Positions 1 through 10,763 of a stretch of 64,000 nucleotides of DNA are shown here, piece by piece. A program made the position numbers and the translations under genes. The notes below the pieces were generated by a model that was not told where the DNA came from, did no database searches, and saw only the letters and a list, made by a program, of their open reading frames with translations. The stretch covers positions 1,187,752 through 1,251,751 of the forward strand of contig BSQZ01000009.1 in the NCBI GenBank assembly GCA_033239005.1, given 5' to 3'. This stretch comes from Lamellibrachia satsuma. Its lineage: Eukaryota; Annelida; Polychaeta; Sabellida; Siboglinidae. The first letter of the stretch is position 1. Every line of letters begins with the position of its first letter.

Positions 1-793
1 AATATTTAAATATACAAATACTTCATTGTGATTAAGTGCAAATGCAGTTACAAAAACTTTTTAAAAGTATTTAAATAAATGGTGAAAATGCATTTCATCC
101 ATGCAATGTCTAGCTGGAAAGGAAACTAACCAAGGCATCGTCATCTACCCAGTTGAACACTGTCAGATTACATGTCTGCTTTCTATAATGACACTTTACA
201 ATTTCTGTCTGAATTCTTGTGACTTGACAATAAGGCAAAATTATATAAAATTAATTTGCTTTATTGATCAGATTAAACTAATTACATTTTATTCTAAGAT
301 GACTGATAACACTGTAATGAATATCGTGGGGGAGGGGGAAACTGTCGGCAACCCACAATAGTATTAGTACAAGCTATACATATGAAGGAAGTATATCAGG
401 CATGGGGTCAATTCTCTTTTGTCAATTCTAAAAAATCAATTCTAATTCCGCCTTGCAAAAAATCAATTCCAACTGTTAAAATCCTAGGCTAAAGAAAAAT
501 TCAAATCCAATTCATTTTAACACAGTTTTATTTGTCACGTGTGCACAATCATATTTAATTAGATATGATTAAAAAAATATTGTTCGTTAAATGCACGTGC
601 GCACGCGCACACACACACCAGGTTTGCCATAAAAAACTTTTAAATGGCATCCAGCCATTTCATATGTACTTTCTGCTGCGACACCTCTCCTGGATTTTTG
701 CTAACAAAACCAGACATTTTGGACAGCCCTGGACAGTTGGGTCATTAATCTGAGTTTTGAACAGTTTCGCCTGTTTATATCGGGTCCAGGTCA
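1..793. other. AT-rich stretch, no gene seen
   Basis: No splice-bounded exon or family-like reading frame could be supported. There is a short alternating CA/CG run around 596-618. Close to 780 the sequence passes into the C-rich end of the next element. Confidence 0.5.
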
Positions 794-1771
794 TTTGCCC
801 CCCCTCCCGGACATTTGCCCTTTTGTCACTTGCCCCCCAGACATTAGCCCCTTGCCTTATTCAAAATCTGGACATTTGCCCCCTGTCCGTAGCTTCAGGA
901 TTATTTGTAAGTTTTTTAAAGAAATGTTTTTTTTAACTTATTTTTTATTTCTGAACATAAATTCAAGATATATATTACCCTAATTGCAATTAATGTTCTT
1001 TGTGCCAGATCAGCCAAGTAAATTACTTTATGTAGTTGGAGATGATCCTGTAATCAAAGGATTATCTTTATTGCAATTGTGGAAGAAGCCAGTGACATTA
1101 GGACCTGGACATGTTAGGACAATTGAGGATATTTGAAAGAAGCCATCTCAACAAGGTTTCTTTTGAATTGCATTTACCATGGAGAGTTGGAGTGACTCCA
1201 TTTTCCTATAAAACTGGATGCACAAGCCAGAGTTGTCAGAATTCACTTATATAACTTCACCATGGAAATTACTACTAGCATCTGAGGATGTCAGAAGCTA
1301 TGTTTTGAGTGTCATTCCTACACCAAGAAGGGGGACCAACAAGATTACTCTTCAATGGGAGTGAAGCCAGCGTCGATCCTGATCATGCAAGGGTGCTGTG
1401 GTCACTGATCTGATCTCCAGATCCAGAATGTGATCAACAAGACTGCCTGCAACCATGATGGTGACATGGCACAGATAGAAGCTGCCAAGGTCCGTGAGGA
1501 CCTGAAAACTAAGGCAGCTAATACCAGGGGCACTCCAAACCAGCTGATCTCTGACTCGTTACTGTCCACCACTGTTTGTGGAAGCATCACCAGAAGAACC
1601 CATCTTCCACCACTGATCTGACTATCAATGATACCTGGAAGACAACTGGTGACAAGATCATTGACTTGTCATTGAATGTTATGTTATTGTAGTAATAATG
1701 ATAAAACTGCAAACTAATTTTCACTTGTCAACTATCATAGAAAAAAGGGGCAGATGTCCGGGGGCAGCAAA
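794..1771. mobile_element. TIR DNA element with GGACATTTGCCCC-type ends
   Basis: The left end (794-825) carries repeats of TTTGCCCC and CCGGACATTTGCCC. The right end (1741-1771) holds the inverse, GGGGCAGATGTCCGGGGGCA then GCAAA. That makes imperfect terminal inverted repeats of about 28 bp around a 0.98-kb body. The left end has further copies of GGACATTTGCCCC to 880. No clear target duplication is visible. The body contains a FLYWCH-like relic. The superfamily is not assigned. Confidence 0.5.
1380..1621 (+). pseudogene. FLYWCH-type zinc-finger relic
   Basis: The plus-strand frame from about 1409 to 1621 reads INKTACNHDGDMAQIEAAKV, then KTKAANTRGTPNQL. This matches the C-terminal part of FLYWCH domains, in which a C..HxH-like core is followed by a helix of the form 'IEAAK...LK.RA..T...P.QI'. 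The upstream cysteines are not in a clean frame. A weak upstream echo at about 1330-1360 (ACCAACAAGATTACTCTTCA) could be the preceding strand. FLYWCH domains are common in transposon-derived genes, which fits its place inside a TIR element. I see no ATG-to-stop gene and treat it as a broken remnant. The call rests on pattern recognition only. Confidence 0.4.
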
Positions 1772-3124
1772 TATACTAGGAGGCAGATTTATATCGCTAT
1801 CAGTTGTGGTATCATTGATATTTCATCAAATTTACTGGAGTCTTCAACATCCTAATCTCCAACATGTATTCTCCATGGGGACATTTTTAATTACTACAAA
1901 GGGCAAACCCTACAGCCACATGTAACAGCATTGTACAGGTGACCAGTGACATGTTTAGTATGGGAAACTTGTGAACATTAGGCTTGGATAAACAAGAGAT
2001 CAGTGAAAGACACATTGGTTGAATTAACATGGCTCCATAGGGAAAATGCTTTTCCCTGTAGTTGATTACTTTATACATTCTATATGACACTGGCACTCTT
2101 ATATTCTAAAAATAATATATACAAGAGAAAGTTTCTCACATTGTGATTCATTTTTATTATGCAAAAGATGAATTTTGTAAAATTTTCAAGTCACTGTATG
2201 TGTAATCTTTTCAGATGAAGGATTCACCATTGGTTCGTACAAGTACAGGTACTAGTTTTGAAGCATCCAGCGCTACGGGTGATGCCGTCAATCTTTACAT
2301 TACGGATGTCACCTTTAGTGCCAAGTTCAAGTGCGACACTTCGCGAATGCTGCTGTAGTCACGGATGACATTATTGCCCCAATGAACGTTGATCATGACT
2401 ACTCCTATGTGAAGCTTCCATCAGATTCAGTGAGAACAAAGACATTGGTGCAGATGATGCACACTATGTGATAACAGCGACATAACCGAGGGTGACTCAA
2501 GCAGCTCCAACACCTATGAGAAAGAGAAGAAGTTTGTCATTCGTGAGAAAAACTTATGTCACTTTTCTGCACCTGCCACACACCAAACAGCCATAAACTG
2601 TGACACAGGTTGTACTCATGTCTGATCTATCAGCCAAGGTCTTTCGGATACTGGGGTGTCTGTCAGAGGAAAGTGTGCTGATTTCTACCCCTGGATGAGT
2701 GAAAGGTGAATTGAATATGTTAGGTGTACATGTACCATCAGTCAGAATATGCATGATTGGTGTACATTTACTGTCAGTCAGAACAAGCAATATTGTTACG
2801 CATGATTGGTGTACATTTACTGTCCAATCAAAACAAGTAGTCCATTGCCATTGGTATAGATGATGATGGTGAAACAGTTAAAATGACTTGGCTTTATAAA
2901 GATTAATTATTTCCTAAGCTAAACTACCAGTATATTTGATATGTTGTGGCATAATAATTATGTGTGTAACTGTGATATCCATGTTCCAGGTTGTATTTCC
3001 CGGTGGTACTTTTTAGTCAATGTTTAGTCTTGGTTTCAGTCGTTCTAGCCTTATTTCTTTGGTAATTGTTTTTCTATGTGAATAAACTTTTGATATATTT
3101 TATGTTGGTCTCAATATAAATGAA
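1772..3124. other. No gene recognised; short diverged repeats
   Basis: No supported coding region. Between about 2720 and 2840 the phrase GATTGGTGTACATTTACTGT and variants recurs about three times at roughly 50-bp spacing. A stretch at 2220-2540 looks less AT-rich and follows a possible TTTTCAG acceptor at 2211-2214, but its frames are broken and no family was recognised. Confidence 0.4.
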
Positions 3125-3145
3125 ATTGTGTGTCTTCACTTCACT

Positions 3146-3489
3146 TCACTTTCCCATAACCCGTAAGGATCGTTGGGGCACCATTGATGACTTTCTAACC
3201 AGCTCTCTCCACGTTTCCCTGTTCTCTACAGCCCTCTGGGAGTCAGCGAACTCCATTCCTGTCCACTCTTTGATGTTGTCTTCCCACCTCTTCTTCTGTC
3301 TACCTCTTCGTCTCCCCCTCTTACGGTACCTTGCAAGATAGTCTTTGCAAGGCCAGATGATCGTGATACGTGACCGTACCACTTCAGTTTACGCTTCTTA
3401 ACTGTTGTAAGAAGGTCGTCATATGGTCCGATGGCTTGTTGGATCTTGTTACGGACAGCATCGTTGGAGCCAATGTTGTACTTCCTCAT
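3146..3489 (-). pseudogene. C-terminal tail of the RTE reverse transcriptase
   Basis: Two overlapping minus-strand frames carry the C-terminal tail typical of RTE pol. In 3226-3489 it reads KIQQAIGPYDDLLTTVKKRK, then KWYGHVSRSSGLAKTILQGT. In 3146-3382 it continues RRGRQKKRWEDNIKEWTG, then MEFADSQRAVENRETWRELV. A frame change near 3300 separates them. Just upstream, the minus strand has 'MRKYNI' joined directly to 'GSNDAVRNKIQQ', so the palm and thumb of the RT (roughly 250-300 residues) are missing at a junction near 3475-3490. This is a 3' remnant, not a gene. Confidence 0.75.
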
Positions 3490-3539
3490 GGTTGCCCATA
3501 GGGCCGCATGCCATACCTTATCAAAGGCCTTCTTGAAAT

Positions 3540-5597
3540 CTATAAAGACATGATACAGGCTTTGCTGATGTTGAAGATCTGTTCAATGGTGCTCCGTCCT
3601 GCTCGAAAACCCGCTTGTTCTTCAGCGATAATCTCTTCTGCCTGGGGTTTGAGTCTGTTGAGTAGTATCTTCAACATGACTTTGCTCGGGTGGCTGATGA
3701 GGCTGACTGTTCTGTAGTTTTGGCACATCTGTAGGTTGCCTTTCTTATGAAGTGTGATGATCAGTGACTGAGTCCATGGGGTGGGCCATTCTCCTGTCTG
3801 CCAGATCTTGTTGCAGATTGTTGTAAGTGTGGTAATCAAGGCTTCTCCCCCAGCTTGAACCAGTTCTGCTGGTATGTTATCAATTCCAGCTGACTTTCCT
3901 TTTTTCAGAGACTTTACTGCAGCCTCTACTTCCTCACGAAGAATGGGGTAGTCGTCCTCTTCAGTAGTCTGTGGACAGTTTAGTACTACTGGGTCTCCGT
4001 TGGTGTTGTGGCCGTACAGTTCTGAGCAGTATTCTGTCCATCGATTGAGGATCTGCTGTTCTTCTGTCAGGCATTTCCCTGATTTGTCTTGGATAGTAGT
4101 AGTTATCCCTTTTTTCACTGATGTCAGGTCTTTCACTATTTGATAAGCCTTCTTGCTGTTGTTCTTGCTCAAGCTGTCTTCCATTTCACAGCACTGTTCT
4201 GCTATCCAGTTATCTTTTGCTCTTCTCATATCTTGTTTGATCTTCTTGTTGACTTCTCTGTATTTTGCTGCACCTTCATGATCACATTTTCTCCTTTTCA
4301 ATTCCCTTCTTTTGTCACAAAGATCTAGGATGTCTTCTGTGACCCATGGTTTCTTTGTCCGACGGTGTTTTCCAAGGATCTCGCTGGCTGTGTCGGTCAC
4401 TATTTTGTTGAAGGTGTTGGTCAGCAAGTTCACGTCGGTATATTTGTCATCCAGTATGATAAGTGGTGCAAATTTCCTACCTATCATTGCTTTGAATGCT
4501 TCTGCTACATCAGGATCCTTAAGTTTCTCGATGTCAAATTTTATTCTTGTTGGCTTTGGTTTGCTGATCCTCTTCAGGCGAATGTGGAAGGTTGTCATCA
4601 GCAAGTCGTGATCACTTCTGATATCTGCTCCTGGAAAGCTTCGTGTCCTGGCAATGTTCACTCCTGTGTGAAAGCGCCGTTTCACCAAGATGTAGTCGAT
4701 CTGATTGTGATGTTTTCCATCTGGGCTGTGCCAGGTCCATCTTCTAGATGTTTTGTGTGGGCCAAATGTGTTAGCCAGCATCAGCTCATTGTACATTGCA
4801 AATTCGAGGAGCCTGTGACCTCTGTCATTTGTTTCCGCGTTGCAGAAAGGTCCGCAAGTGTCTTGCCAGTTGGTCTGCGCATCCTTTCCCACTTTTGCAT
4901 TCCAGTCTCCTAGTACAATAAGATTGTCTTTCTTTGGCGTTTCCTCTATGACTTCTTGCAGCTGGCCATAGAAATCTTCCACCTCACTGTCGTCATAATC
5001 AGACGTTGGGGCATAAACTTGTATGACTGTCATGTTGAAGGGAGTTGCCTTCAGGCGAATGGTGATGAGCCTGCTGGAGATAGGGCGACAACCCATGACA
5101 GTGTTCACAATGTCTTTGTGAACAAGAAACCCAACGCCTTGTTCGTGTTTGTCATTCTTGCCACTGAAGTAGACCTTGTGTCCTTCTTCGGTCGATGTTT
5201 CACCAAAGCTTTTCCATCGCATCTCGGCGAGTCCAAGCAGATTCCACCTGTATCTCTCCATCTCATGTGTGAGTTCTTTCAGTTTTCCTGCAGCTCTCAA
5301 TGTCCTGACGTTCCATGTGCCGATGGTGATGTCGTTTCTTCCACGTATCTTTTTGGTAGGGGCACCAGTAGCATACTTAACACCCCCGTCCTGATGTACG
5401 GCGGGGGGCGCGGTCATTTTTGACCCGGGCTGCGACCGATCCGGTATGTGATTCAAACTGGTTTTCATGATCATGGTGTGTCTAGGGCAGATTTGCAACC
5501 TAGCGGAGCCCATCCCTCTCCAGGCTGGTTGACCACAGCCGATATCCACCAAAAAAGTGGCTCGCCTTGGTCCTGAACACGTGGTCGTTGAACTCAT
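3540..5597 (-). CDS. RTE retrotransposon ORF: AP endonuclease plus N-terminal reverse transcriptase
   Basis: This 685-residue open frame is the endonuclease/RT polyprotein of an RTE-type LINE, of the kind often mis-annotated as 'craniofacial development protein 2-like'. The apurinic-like endonuclease runs from about residue 92 to 340. Visible motifs are TWNVRTL (residues 94-100), AEMRW (124-128), YAPTSDYD (195-202), GDWNAKVG (230-237) and SDHDLL (328-333). Together these cover the usual metal-binding and catalytic residues. After a linker, RT begins near residue 560 with AELVQAGGE, LHKKG and NYRTVSLIS, then EEQAGFRAGRSTIEQI. The frame then stops with no YADD box. The first ATG fits the 5' end, though the first ~90 residues are not conserved-looking. 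A full-length protein would be roughly 300 residues longer. It should nick target DNA but cannot polymerise. Confidence 0.85.
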   Translation of the reverse strand: MSSTTTCSGPRRATFLVDIGCGQPAWRGMGSARLQICPRHTMIMKTSLNHIPDRSQPGSKMTAPPAVHQDGGVKYATGAPTKKIRGRNDITIGTWNVRTLRAAGKLKELTHEMERYRWNLLGLAEMRWKSFGETSTEEGHKVYFSGKNDKHEQGVGFLVHKDIVNTVMGCRPISSRLITIRLKATPFNMTVIQVYAPTSDYDDSEVEDFYGQLQEVIEETPKKDNLIVLGDWNAKVGKDAQTNWQDTCGPFCNAETNDRGHRLLEFAMYNELMLANTFGPHKTSRRWTWHSPDGKHHNQIDYILVKRRFHTGVNIARTRSFPGADIRSDHDLLMTTFHIRLKRISKPKPTRIKFDIEKLKDPDVAEAFKAMIGRKFAPLIILDDKYTDVNLLTNTFNKIVTDTASEILGKHRRTKKPWVTEDILDLCDKRRELKRRKCDHEGAAKYREVNKKIKQDMRRAKDNWIAEQCCEMEDSLSKNNSKKAYQIVKDLTSVKKGITTTIQDKSGKCLTEEQQILNRWTEYCSELYGHNTNGDPVVLNCPQTTEEDDYPILREEVEAAVKSLKKGKSAGIDNIPAELVQAGGEALITTLTTICNKIWQTGEWPTPWTQSLIITLHKKGNLQMCQNYRTVSLISHPSKVMLKILLNRLKPQAEEIIAEEQAGFRAGRSTIEQIFNISKACIMSL

Positions 5598-5957
5598 CTT
5601 GGAGCCCTTCCGTCCTGGCCGTTGACTTCATCGAGGAAGACGTCCGCCCTGTGATGTGATGTTAACATCACCGTATTTTACCCATACGTGGTAGACTCGT
5701 GGGGGCGGGAGCGTCTTATTCCATCCCGTACAGGTCCATTGGACCTGCCCACTGCCCGTGATTGTGTGTAGTGACATGCAAGATGCTGCAGGTAACACTT
5801 TTGTTGACAGAAGTGGGATATGGATAAGAAGGCATTCACATCATTCAGTTATTAATATTTTAGTGGGAATTTTTGTAGTTTTCCAGGTTGTTTTTCGACC
5901 TGCTGCATACTGTGGGTTCCTCACAATTTGTCTATATCAGACTATCAGTACACTCAC

Positions 5958-6074
5958 CTGTGTCAGGTCAATCTCCATAGCTAAACTTTTCATCAATTCA
6001 ATTCGGTTCAGAATAGACATCACAGATCCTTCCCACATCGCAGGATGGGATTACTTGTCTTGCCTTTCCTGAGC
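5958..6074 (-). CDS. Candidate internal exon of an unknown gene (contains in-frame TAA)
   Basis: On the minus strand a pyrimidine-rich acceptor (TGTTTCAG) ends at 6075 and a consensus donor (CAG|GTGAGTG) follows 5958. From the ATG at 6038 the frame reads MWEGSVMSILNRIELMKSLA, then MEIDLTQ, and ends in phase 0. The first base of the exon is in the same frame but is followed by AQERQDK and a TAA before the ATG. So either the ATG is the true start and the upstream part is 5' UTR, or this is an internal exon interrupted by a nonsense codon. The helix-rich, Met/Leu-rich peptide is not recognised. It would follow the exon at 6610-6753 in phase 0. Confidence 0.4.
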
Positions 6075-6609
6075 CTGAAACATAATTTGTCAGGGTTAGT
6101 TGATAGCACTAATTCCATAATTACCCTAATAGTTGCAAAACTGTGAACATTACATACTGTCAGTAGTTAATTATTGTTATTTAAATGATTACATTGCACA
6201 AAACAACAAGGTGTTGTGGTGTGCTACAGAGAGGGGTGATTACAAGTACGAATATTAATGTAATCATGATTACAGTAATTATTGCAATCACAATTAGTAA
6301 TGTAGTCATGATTACAATCGTTATTACAATCGTTATTACGGTAGCATTTAAGAATATATATATATTCACATAATGAATTAAATAAACCCTCATGTTATTA
6401 TTGTCATCAATGTTATTCAACAAAAAATCAAACACAATATTAAAATACAGTCACGGTACACTTCATTAGATTAGATACAAAATAAAGAGAAAAGCCTGCT
6501 TGCATTGCCATTGTAGTTCGGACCTCGCCCTCGGGCTAGGTAAAAGAAATATGCAGAAAAAATATGATTATTAAATTGGCAATGATTCGATAACAACTGA
6601 ATTACTGAC
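6075..6609. other. Intron-like stretch with ATTAC/GTAAT-rich repeat
   Basis: Between the two candidate exons, 6230-6345 is a run of short variants of ATGATTAC, GTAAT and CAATCGTTATTA on both strands. A similar GTAATCA/TGATTAC-rich patch occurs at 62380-62500. No coding signal is visible. Confidence 0.4.
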
Positions 6610-6753
6610 CTGCCTGCGAATCAATGAGTCGGCACGCAAATCATGCAATGACAGCAGACCAACATCTAGCACCGCTCTGTTTGTGCATATCACTACAAAA
6701 TCATCGTCTTCGCCTTCGGACGGTGATGCAAGCGCCAACGCGGTCGGGCACAC
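6610..6753 (-). CDS. Candidate first coding exon of an unknown gene
   Basis: The minus-strand frame from ATG 6753 encodes 48 residues: MCPTALALASPSEGEDDDFV, then VICTNRAVLDVGLLSLHDLR, then ADSLIRRQ. It ends at a good donor, CAG|GTCAGT, after 6610. The acidic GEDDD patch followed by a hydrophobic and polar helix looks like real protein. The surrounding 6600-7000 is richer in CG dinucleotides than its neighbours, as expected of a promoter-proximal exon. I cannot name the family. The next downstream minus-strand exon (5958-6074) fits in phase but meets a stop after seven codons. Confidence 0.4.
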
Positions 6754-8832
6754 GGTGCTGCACAGCCATAGCCTACCCCTAGCCTAGGAGGCATGGTAGC
6801 TTCCTCGGCGCAGTATGATGACTCAACGTAAACGTGCGTAGACATCGGGACGCAATTTCCACAGGTTCACCACATCACATTACCTAGTCAGGAATTGTTG
6901 ACTGTCAAAGCGCTGTTGTAATTTTTCCTGAATCCAACGTCAACAAAGGCGAAGCCGACCTGGAGTCTGGAGCGTGACTTGCACACTCAGTGACACTTTA
7001 CGACTGTCAACCGTTGTTTCTGTGTGGCCTGTCGAGCTAGAATCTTCGTCTGTGGTTTCCATTTCTCCAAAGATAGACAACTATTACGGAAGTTTAGTAA
7101 ACCACTAATCGCTAGTAGCAGATCTGGTAAAACTGTCATAAGCGATGCATCTATCTTGTCAACAAATAAAAAATAGTTCTGGTATTACGTTATCGCATAT
7201 TCTCGTTGGTTAGCGTCTCGTGTGTTCGAGAAGTGTGGCATTTTCCACGATTTTTTTGCGTGTTTTGTTGTAATTTCTTTAACTTTTTTTTATTTGGAAT
7301 GAACAAAAACGCTATTTTGTTGACGTGTGTAAACACTTGTATATATAACAGACCCATATCTTTTTTTCGCTCCAGAATGCCTATTTACGAAATAAATCGC
7401 AAAAAATTTAAAATTTACATTGATTAGATATACGCGACTCAAACCACTCGTTTCGACAACAAGATGGCGATACGCAGTGATGCATTTTGTCAATTTTTTT
7501 CTCGAACAAAATCAGTTTTTCAGTTCATCTCATAAACTAGCAGGTATCTGTCACCATTAATGCATAGTTAGATAATATATATTTAAATATACGGCATAAC
7601 ACAAAATTGCTTCAGTTCCTCTTTAAACATTTGCATTTGAATATGACCCACAAACATTTGATTTTTCAAATGCACAATCAAATGCATGCGTAATTCTTTG
7701 AATAATTATTGTTAGATTCACTTTCACAAGTTCACAACATGTCATTGGAAAAAGTGCTCTGTTATGAGCAGTACCCTCAGCAGATTACGAAATCATTATC
7801 TGACCTGTGAATCCACTTTCACAATATGCTCTTTGAAAAACTAGTCTATAGGTTGATGGCTTCAGAGATTACCTGTTCATGGAAACAAATCAAACAATGC
7901 AGAAAATTATTTCCTGGAAAATGGCATTTGCATTCGTATTTGCATTTGAATCGATTGAAACATTTGTATTTGCATTCAAATATGTTAACATGCATTCGTT
8001 AACAAGCCTGCAAGAAAGGGGAATGTTGTTGTGCGAGAAAATCCTCTAACAAATAAATTACATACATATATGTACGACAGTGTATCTGATGATCCCACAA
8101 GTTATTTTGTATAACATGAACAAATTACAGTTGATACAGCACCAGGAACAATTTAGGAGGAACTTGAATGTCAACCAAAAGTGAGAGCAACATTTTTAGA
8201 CAAACCCTCTACCAATTGTTCCCAAAACTTGTGGAATTTTGCTCATGGATAAGATCATTTAATATGCCACATTTCAGCAACATAAGTGTTGTATTTGTTT
8301 TATGTTTAATTAGGTAATGTTTCCTGGTTGTTAGTTATAACAGAAATGTCAATAGATCTATGCATATCATGCTTTAAAATGTGACGTTTTTTACTGCCGT
8401 TTTACTTATTGTTGACAAAATATAACAGCATTTTCTAATATTGACAGTCCCCTTAATTTGCTGCCACAGAGGCCCTTGAATCTGGTTTTGTAACATGTTG
8501 TTGTCTACAAGATCAGATTATGCCAGCTATCCAGATAAACACGTGGCCTGATATGTTGACAATCATTTTGATTGGACCATTATCTATGTGGGTCACGAGG
8601 TCACAGCTATTTGCCATTTCCGTTATTACTTCAATGGCATAATAAACTAACATTTGCCAGATTAAGAACATGCTTAATTTAGGTAGGCATAATACAGAGT
8701 TGCATCATTAATCATTCCCCATATAGACTAGAATGATAAGCCAGCTAGGTGCCGGGAAGCAGGCATGGACCACCGACCAGCATCTCATTGTATGGCAGAA
8801 ACAGTTCAGCCACTGCCATAACATAGGGTAGT
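6754..8832. other. No gene recognised; CG-richer promoter-like part then AT-rich DNA
   Basis: 6754-7060 is relatively GC-rich and could hold a promoter for the minus-strand exon at 6610-6753. From 7100 the sequence is AT-rich. Between 7625 and 8000 variants of ATTTGCATT(C/T) and its inverse recur about ten times, suggesting an old repeat. No coding evidence. Confidence 0.4.
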
Positions 8833-9236
8833 ACAATACAATACAACAATAGTTTATTTTCCTATGGAGGGAAATTTGTGTGCAGCGTTCATAAAATAAG
8901 AAAAAAAAAATACATAATTACAAGCAGTTTCTAAAACATAATAATGATGAACCTAATTGAAAAACCTAATTGTGATCATCACATCATAGATAAAATAGCA
9001 TTGTAGTGGAATGTAGTAAATAACAACATGCACACACATGCATTTGCGACCACACACACATACAACCTTATAATAGATATCAGTAGTATAGCTACAAGCA
9101 CAGAAGACTAGTTCAGAAGCATCGTTAGAGAGAAGTGTCATTTAACAGTTGAACAGACATAGAAATAAACGATAGCCGTTTTCTATTTGTTTTGTATGTT
9201 CTAAACCGTCTAGACGACGGTAGAAGGACGTATTCC

Positions 9237-10062
9237 TCATGCAAAACATGTGTTCCCAAACCAACAGATAAAAGAAAACGTCAAAACCCTCTGCATAAAC
9301 GACTTATAAAACATGGACAAAATGGTATTATCAATGTTAAAGGAATGAAACTTCCTTAGACAGTGTAGACTCTGCTGGCACTTGTTATACGTAGCGCTAC
9401 AGTGACGGTCCCACCTCAGTCTGCTGTCAATAATCATACCGAGGTATTTGTATTCGTCAACTACCTCCACCTTATCTTCGTGGATGACAGTGTCAGTCTG
9501 GGATGGAGGGTCTTTCCTAAAGTCAATACACATATCTTTGGTTTTTGTTGCATTCAGGCACACACACAATTTATCACACCAATCAACAAAATCCTCTACA
9601 ACGGGACCGTGACTAGTCTCTTCAGTAAACAGCAAACTGAGTATAGCTATGTCATCTGAGGATTTAATTAGAAACCTATTGGGATGGGTGCTCCTGCAGT
9701 CATTAGTATACAAGATGTACAACAGGGGAGACAAGACACATCCTTGGGGTGTACCAGTGGACACAACCTTCACACTAGACATAGTGTCATTCACACCAAC
9801 ATATTGGTGTCTATCCACCAAAAATCAAGTATCCATAGGGCCATGTCAGACTCAAGTTTAAACTCAGAAATTATTTTTTTTAAAGCAGGTGAGGCTGCAG
9901 AGTACTCAGATCATGGTAGAGAACTCTGGCACGAGTATTGGCCTTCTCAAGATGACAATGTACAAGGTTTAGCAAAGTAGCGACTGCATCCTCCACTCCT
10001 CTCCCAGGCCGATACGCAAATTGTAAGGGGTCTAGAAGATGGACTGAACGGTTCATGATCAT
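9237..10062 (-). pseudogene. Reverse transcriptase of the L2/CR1-like LINE
   Basis: The main frame (9237-9821) contains STGTPQGCVLSPLLYILYTN, which is the conserved RT block B, followed by the catalytic box in altered form: SSDD replaces the usual YADD or FADD. It continues with CDKLCVCLNATKTKDMCIDF and the thumb-like EYKYLGMIIDSRLRWDRH. Upstream, 9880-10062 gives DPLQFAYRPGRGVEDAVATL, the preceding RT block, in another frame. The mutated catalytic box and frameshifts mean the enzyme is inactive. Its family is placed by the GTPQGCVLSP and KYLGMIID signatures shared by L2 and CR1 group elements. Confidence 0.8.
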
Positions 10063-10763
10063 GGTTTTGACAATCTTTTCAAAACTGTTTATTGCGATGT
10101 CAACGCTACTGGGCGAAAATCATTAGGGCCGACAGGGCAAGGTTTTTTGGGGACAGGAATGATAGTTGACGTTTTCCACAAGGTAAGGATTTTCTGTAAG
10201 CTGAGGCAGACCGGAAAGATGAAGTGATACCAGACAACTGAGTGGCATAATTCTTCAAAACCCGACCGGAAATGCCATCAGGACTGGGATTTTTTTTTCA
10301 CATGTGCACACCAGAATACTCTCAACACATCTTCTTCAATTACTAATTCACCATCTGTCTGTTGATCTCCTAATATCGTCAATGACATAACGAAAATCGT
10401 GTGTGTCAAAACGAGAGTAAAAAGAATTCATATCCTCTGCAAAGACGCTATCATCTCTACCCTGGTGATAAATGATTGGATTTTTTTCTATTTTGCTGCA
10501 TGTCGCTCATCGTCCTAATGCCTTCCTAGACTGTCCTCATACCACCTGTTGTAAACTTCACTTTGTTTTTATAACTCTCCCTTGCTTTCCTAATTTCTGA
10601 TCTGACAGTCCTTTGAACTCAGCTAAATCTGCCTGAAAGTAAGCCCTTTTATTCTGATTCAATACCTTTTTTAGTTGTTTAGAAACCCAAGGTTTGTTGT
10701 CTGGGTACACTTTGCACTTCTACATGGGTATAACAGCGTCAACGCAGAAAGAAACATAACTGG

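Larger units (their letters stand above)
3125..5750 (-). mobile_element. RTE-clade LINE, minus strand, internally deleted
   Basis: The 3' end lies at the left, where the minus strand ends in a short GTGAA tandem (plus-strand CTTCACTTCACTTCAC, 3134-3149), like the short tandem tails of RTE elements. The 5' side, about 5600-5750, is G/C-rich non-coding leader. The coding part is one long ORF (endonuclease plus start of RT) followed by a separate C-terminal piece. The central RT catalytic region is absent, so the element is dead. It lies outside the Myt1-type kinase gene. Confidence 0.85.

Noticed and set aside
4140..5423. Several plus-strand frames of 60-180 residues
   Set aside because: Antisense shadows of the RTE endonuclease ORF.
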